Below, one piece after another: positions 5,776 through 6,631 of a stretch of DNA of 6,631 bases (its first letter is position 1; each line of letters begins with the position of its first letter). The position numbers and the translations under genes are program-made. The notes below the pieces were generated by a model. It was not told where the DNA came from. It saw only the letters and a list, made by a program, of their open reading frames with translations, and did not search any database. The DNA lies in contig JACQFK010000008.1 in NCBI GenBank assembly GCA_016200125.1, forward strand, positions 1-6,631, read 5' to 3'. This stretch comes from Planctomycetota bacterium (GTDB taxonomy: Bacteria; Planctomycetota; MHYJ01; JACPRB01).

Positions 5776-6631
5776 GAGAGTAAGTATACGCGAGCAGGCC
5801 GCAGAGGGAGAAGCCGAGGCCGTTCAGCAGCCCGTGCGACCAGGCCATCTCCGGGATGGAGAGCCAGGTGCGGCCGGTATAGACGCCGTGCTCGAAGGCC
5901 GCGGCGAGCGCCATGCCGGCCATGACGGCGAGCGAGGACACGAGCAGAAGGAGACGGGCGCCGCGTCCTTCGAGCTTCGGGAGCGCGGCGATCTGGGCCG
6001 CGGCCGCCGAGAGGATGCTGACCACCAGGATCCCCACGGCGACGACTTTCAGCCTTGGCGAGAAGAGGAAGCCGGCCGCCAGGAGCGGCGTGCCGCCCAC
6101 GAGTCCGAGTCCGCCCGCCATCGCGAGCTGCCGCAGGGGACCCGACAGCGTCCGGCTGGTCAGCGCGGAGAGGATCGGCGCCGCGAAGGCGGTGTAGTGG
6201 AAGTGGACCGCGGTCAGGATGATGATCGGCTCCGGAAATCCCGAGAGCGCATAGCCCAGGCGCGAGGAGACCAGGTGGACGCCTCCGACGGGCGGGAAAA
6301 TCATGGCCGCCAGGAGGAGCAGCGACGGGATGCCGCCGCGGAAGGATTCCTTGAGGGCCAGCAGCCCGCCCAGCGCCACCAGGCCGTTCAGGACGACCCA
6401 GGGCGCCGTGAGTGCGGCCGCGGCGATCCCCTTTGGCAGGAAGAACGAGACCGTGGTCAGAATCGCCGCCGCCGGCTGGATCTTCCGGGCGAGCCGGAGG
6501 GGCGCCGAGTCCGGAATGAACCCCAGGCCGAGCGGGACGATCACCCAGGCCGCGAGCAGGAAGAGCAGCTCGAGAAGTCCGAGCGGCCCGATGCCCAGCG
6601 CGGATACGAGCGCCAGCGCCACGCAGACGGC
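5750..6631 (-). CDS. YndJ-like integral membrane protein (partial or nearly complete, right edge)
   Basis: The frame is open from the window edge to a TGA at 5750-5752. The first possible start inside the window is a GTG at 6620-6622 (290 residues), but the codons before it (Ala-Val-Cys) are also hydrophobic and in frame. The true start is therefore probably just outside. The protein is almost entirely hydrophobic, with about eight or nine helices. Two signatures support relationship to Bacillus YndJ: LTAVHFHYTAF (136-146, counted from the GTG), with paired histidines in a helix, and MAWSHGLLNGLGFSLCGLL (259-277) near the C terminus. YndJ proteins are uncharacterised membrane proteins, some with an extra N-terminal half; this one would be of the short type if the start is close to the edge. 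The histidines could bind a metal or heme, which is speculation. It overlaps the methyltransferase by 26 bp and heads the leftward cluster as seen here. Confidence 0.75.
   Translation of the reverse strand, partial: AVCVALALVSALGIGPLGLLELLFLLAAWVIVPLGLGFIPDSAPLRLARKIQPAAAILTTVSFFLPKGIAAAALTAPWVVLNGLVALGGLLALKESFRGGIPSLLLLAAMIFPPVGGVHLVSSRLGYALSGFPEPIIILTAVHFHYTAFAAPILSALTSRTLSGPLRQLAMAGGLGLVGGTPLLAAGFLFSPRLKVVAVGILVVSILSAAAAQIAALPKLEGRGARLLLLVSSLAVMAGMALAAAFEHGVYTGRTWLSIPEMAWSHGLLNGLGFSLCGLLAYTYSHERPRNLG
5776..5788 (-). promoter_or_regulatory. Candidate leaderless promoter of the methyltransferase
   Basis: On the minus strand, TATACT (complement of 5783-5788) is followed by exactly 7 nt (TACTCTC) and the ATG at 5775. 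No purine-rich ribosome binding site is present. The -35 region is weak (TTCTCC, three of six, at 18 bp spacing). It lies inside the 3' end of the upstream yndJ-like gene, so the methyltransferase may be expressed independently of it. Confidence 0.45.

Noticed and set aside
4948..5925. 325-codon plus-strand frame opposite the methyltransferase and yndJ-like end
   Set aside because: Charged, Arg/Glu/Asp-rich antisense product crossing two real genes, with no motif.

Overview
The window is a very GC-rich (roughly two-thirds or more by eye), densely coded bacterial segment. It probably comes from a soil- or sediment-type Gram-negative lineage. A sigma-54 activator of the NtrC class argues against Actinobacteria. 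Myxococcota/Deltaproteobacteria, Acidobacteriota, Planctomycetota and similar uncultured phyla all fit, and the sequence alone does not decide between them. No RNA gene, insertion sequence, CRISPR array or replication origin is visible.

Layout. (1) At the left edge, the first 49 codons of a minus-strand membrane protein leave the window. (2) A short AT-rich divergent intergenic region (149-281) carries two related inverted repeats of the form TATATGAAC-NN-GTTCA, exactly 51 bp apart. They look like paired operators for a dimeric repressor. (3) On the plus strand lies a two-gene two-component system: a polytopic sensor histidine kinase (282-1799) and, 8 bp later, an NtrC-type response regulator with receiver, AAA+ and Fis-type HTH domains (1808-3130). 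(4) A 40-bp convergent gap holds a perfect 12-bp AT-rich hairpin. (5) The rest is a minus-strand cluster, transcribed from right to left: a YndJ-like integral membrane protein (entering from the right edge), a class I SAM-dependent methyltransferase, a small multi-spanning membrane protein of unknown function, and an M14 zinc carboxypeptidase of the cytosolic-carboxypeptidase-like (CCP-like) type.

How the genes may work together. The kinase presumably senses a membrane or envelope cue and phosphorylates the sigma-54 activator; its target promoters are not visible here. The right-hand cluster has tight overlaps (26 bp and 4 bp) and a 32-bp gap, so it is probably co-transcribed, although its joint function is unknown.

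The most unusual feature is at the gene starts. Four of the five starts on which this can be judged have a TA-rich hexamer like a -10 box (TAGACT, TATAAT, TATACT, TATAGA) placed exactly 7 nt before the ATG. Three of the four lack a Shine-Dalgarno sequence. This is the signature of leaderless transcription and suggests the organism uses leaderless mRNAs widely.
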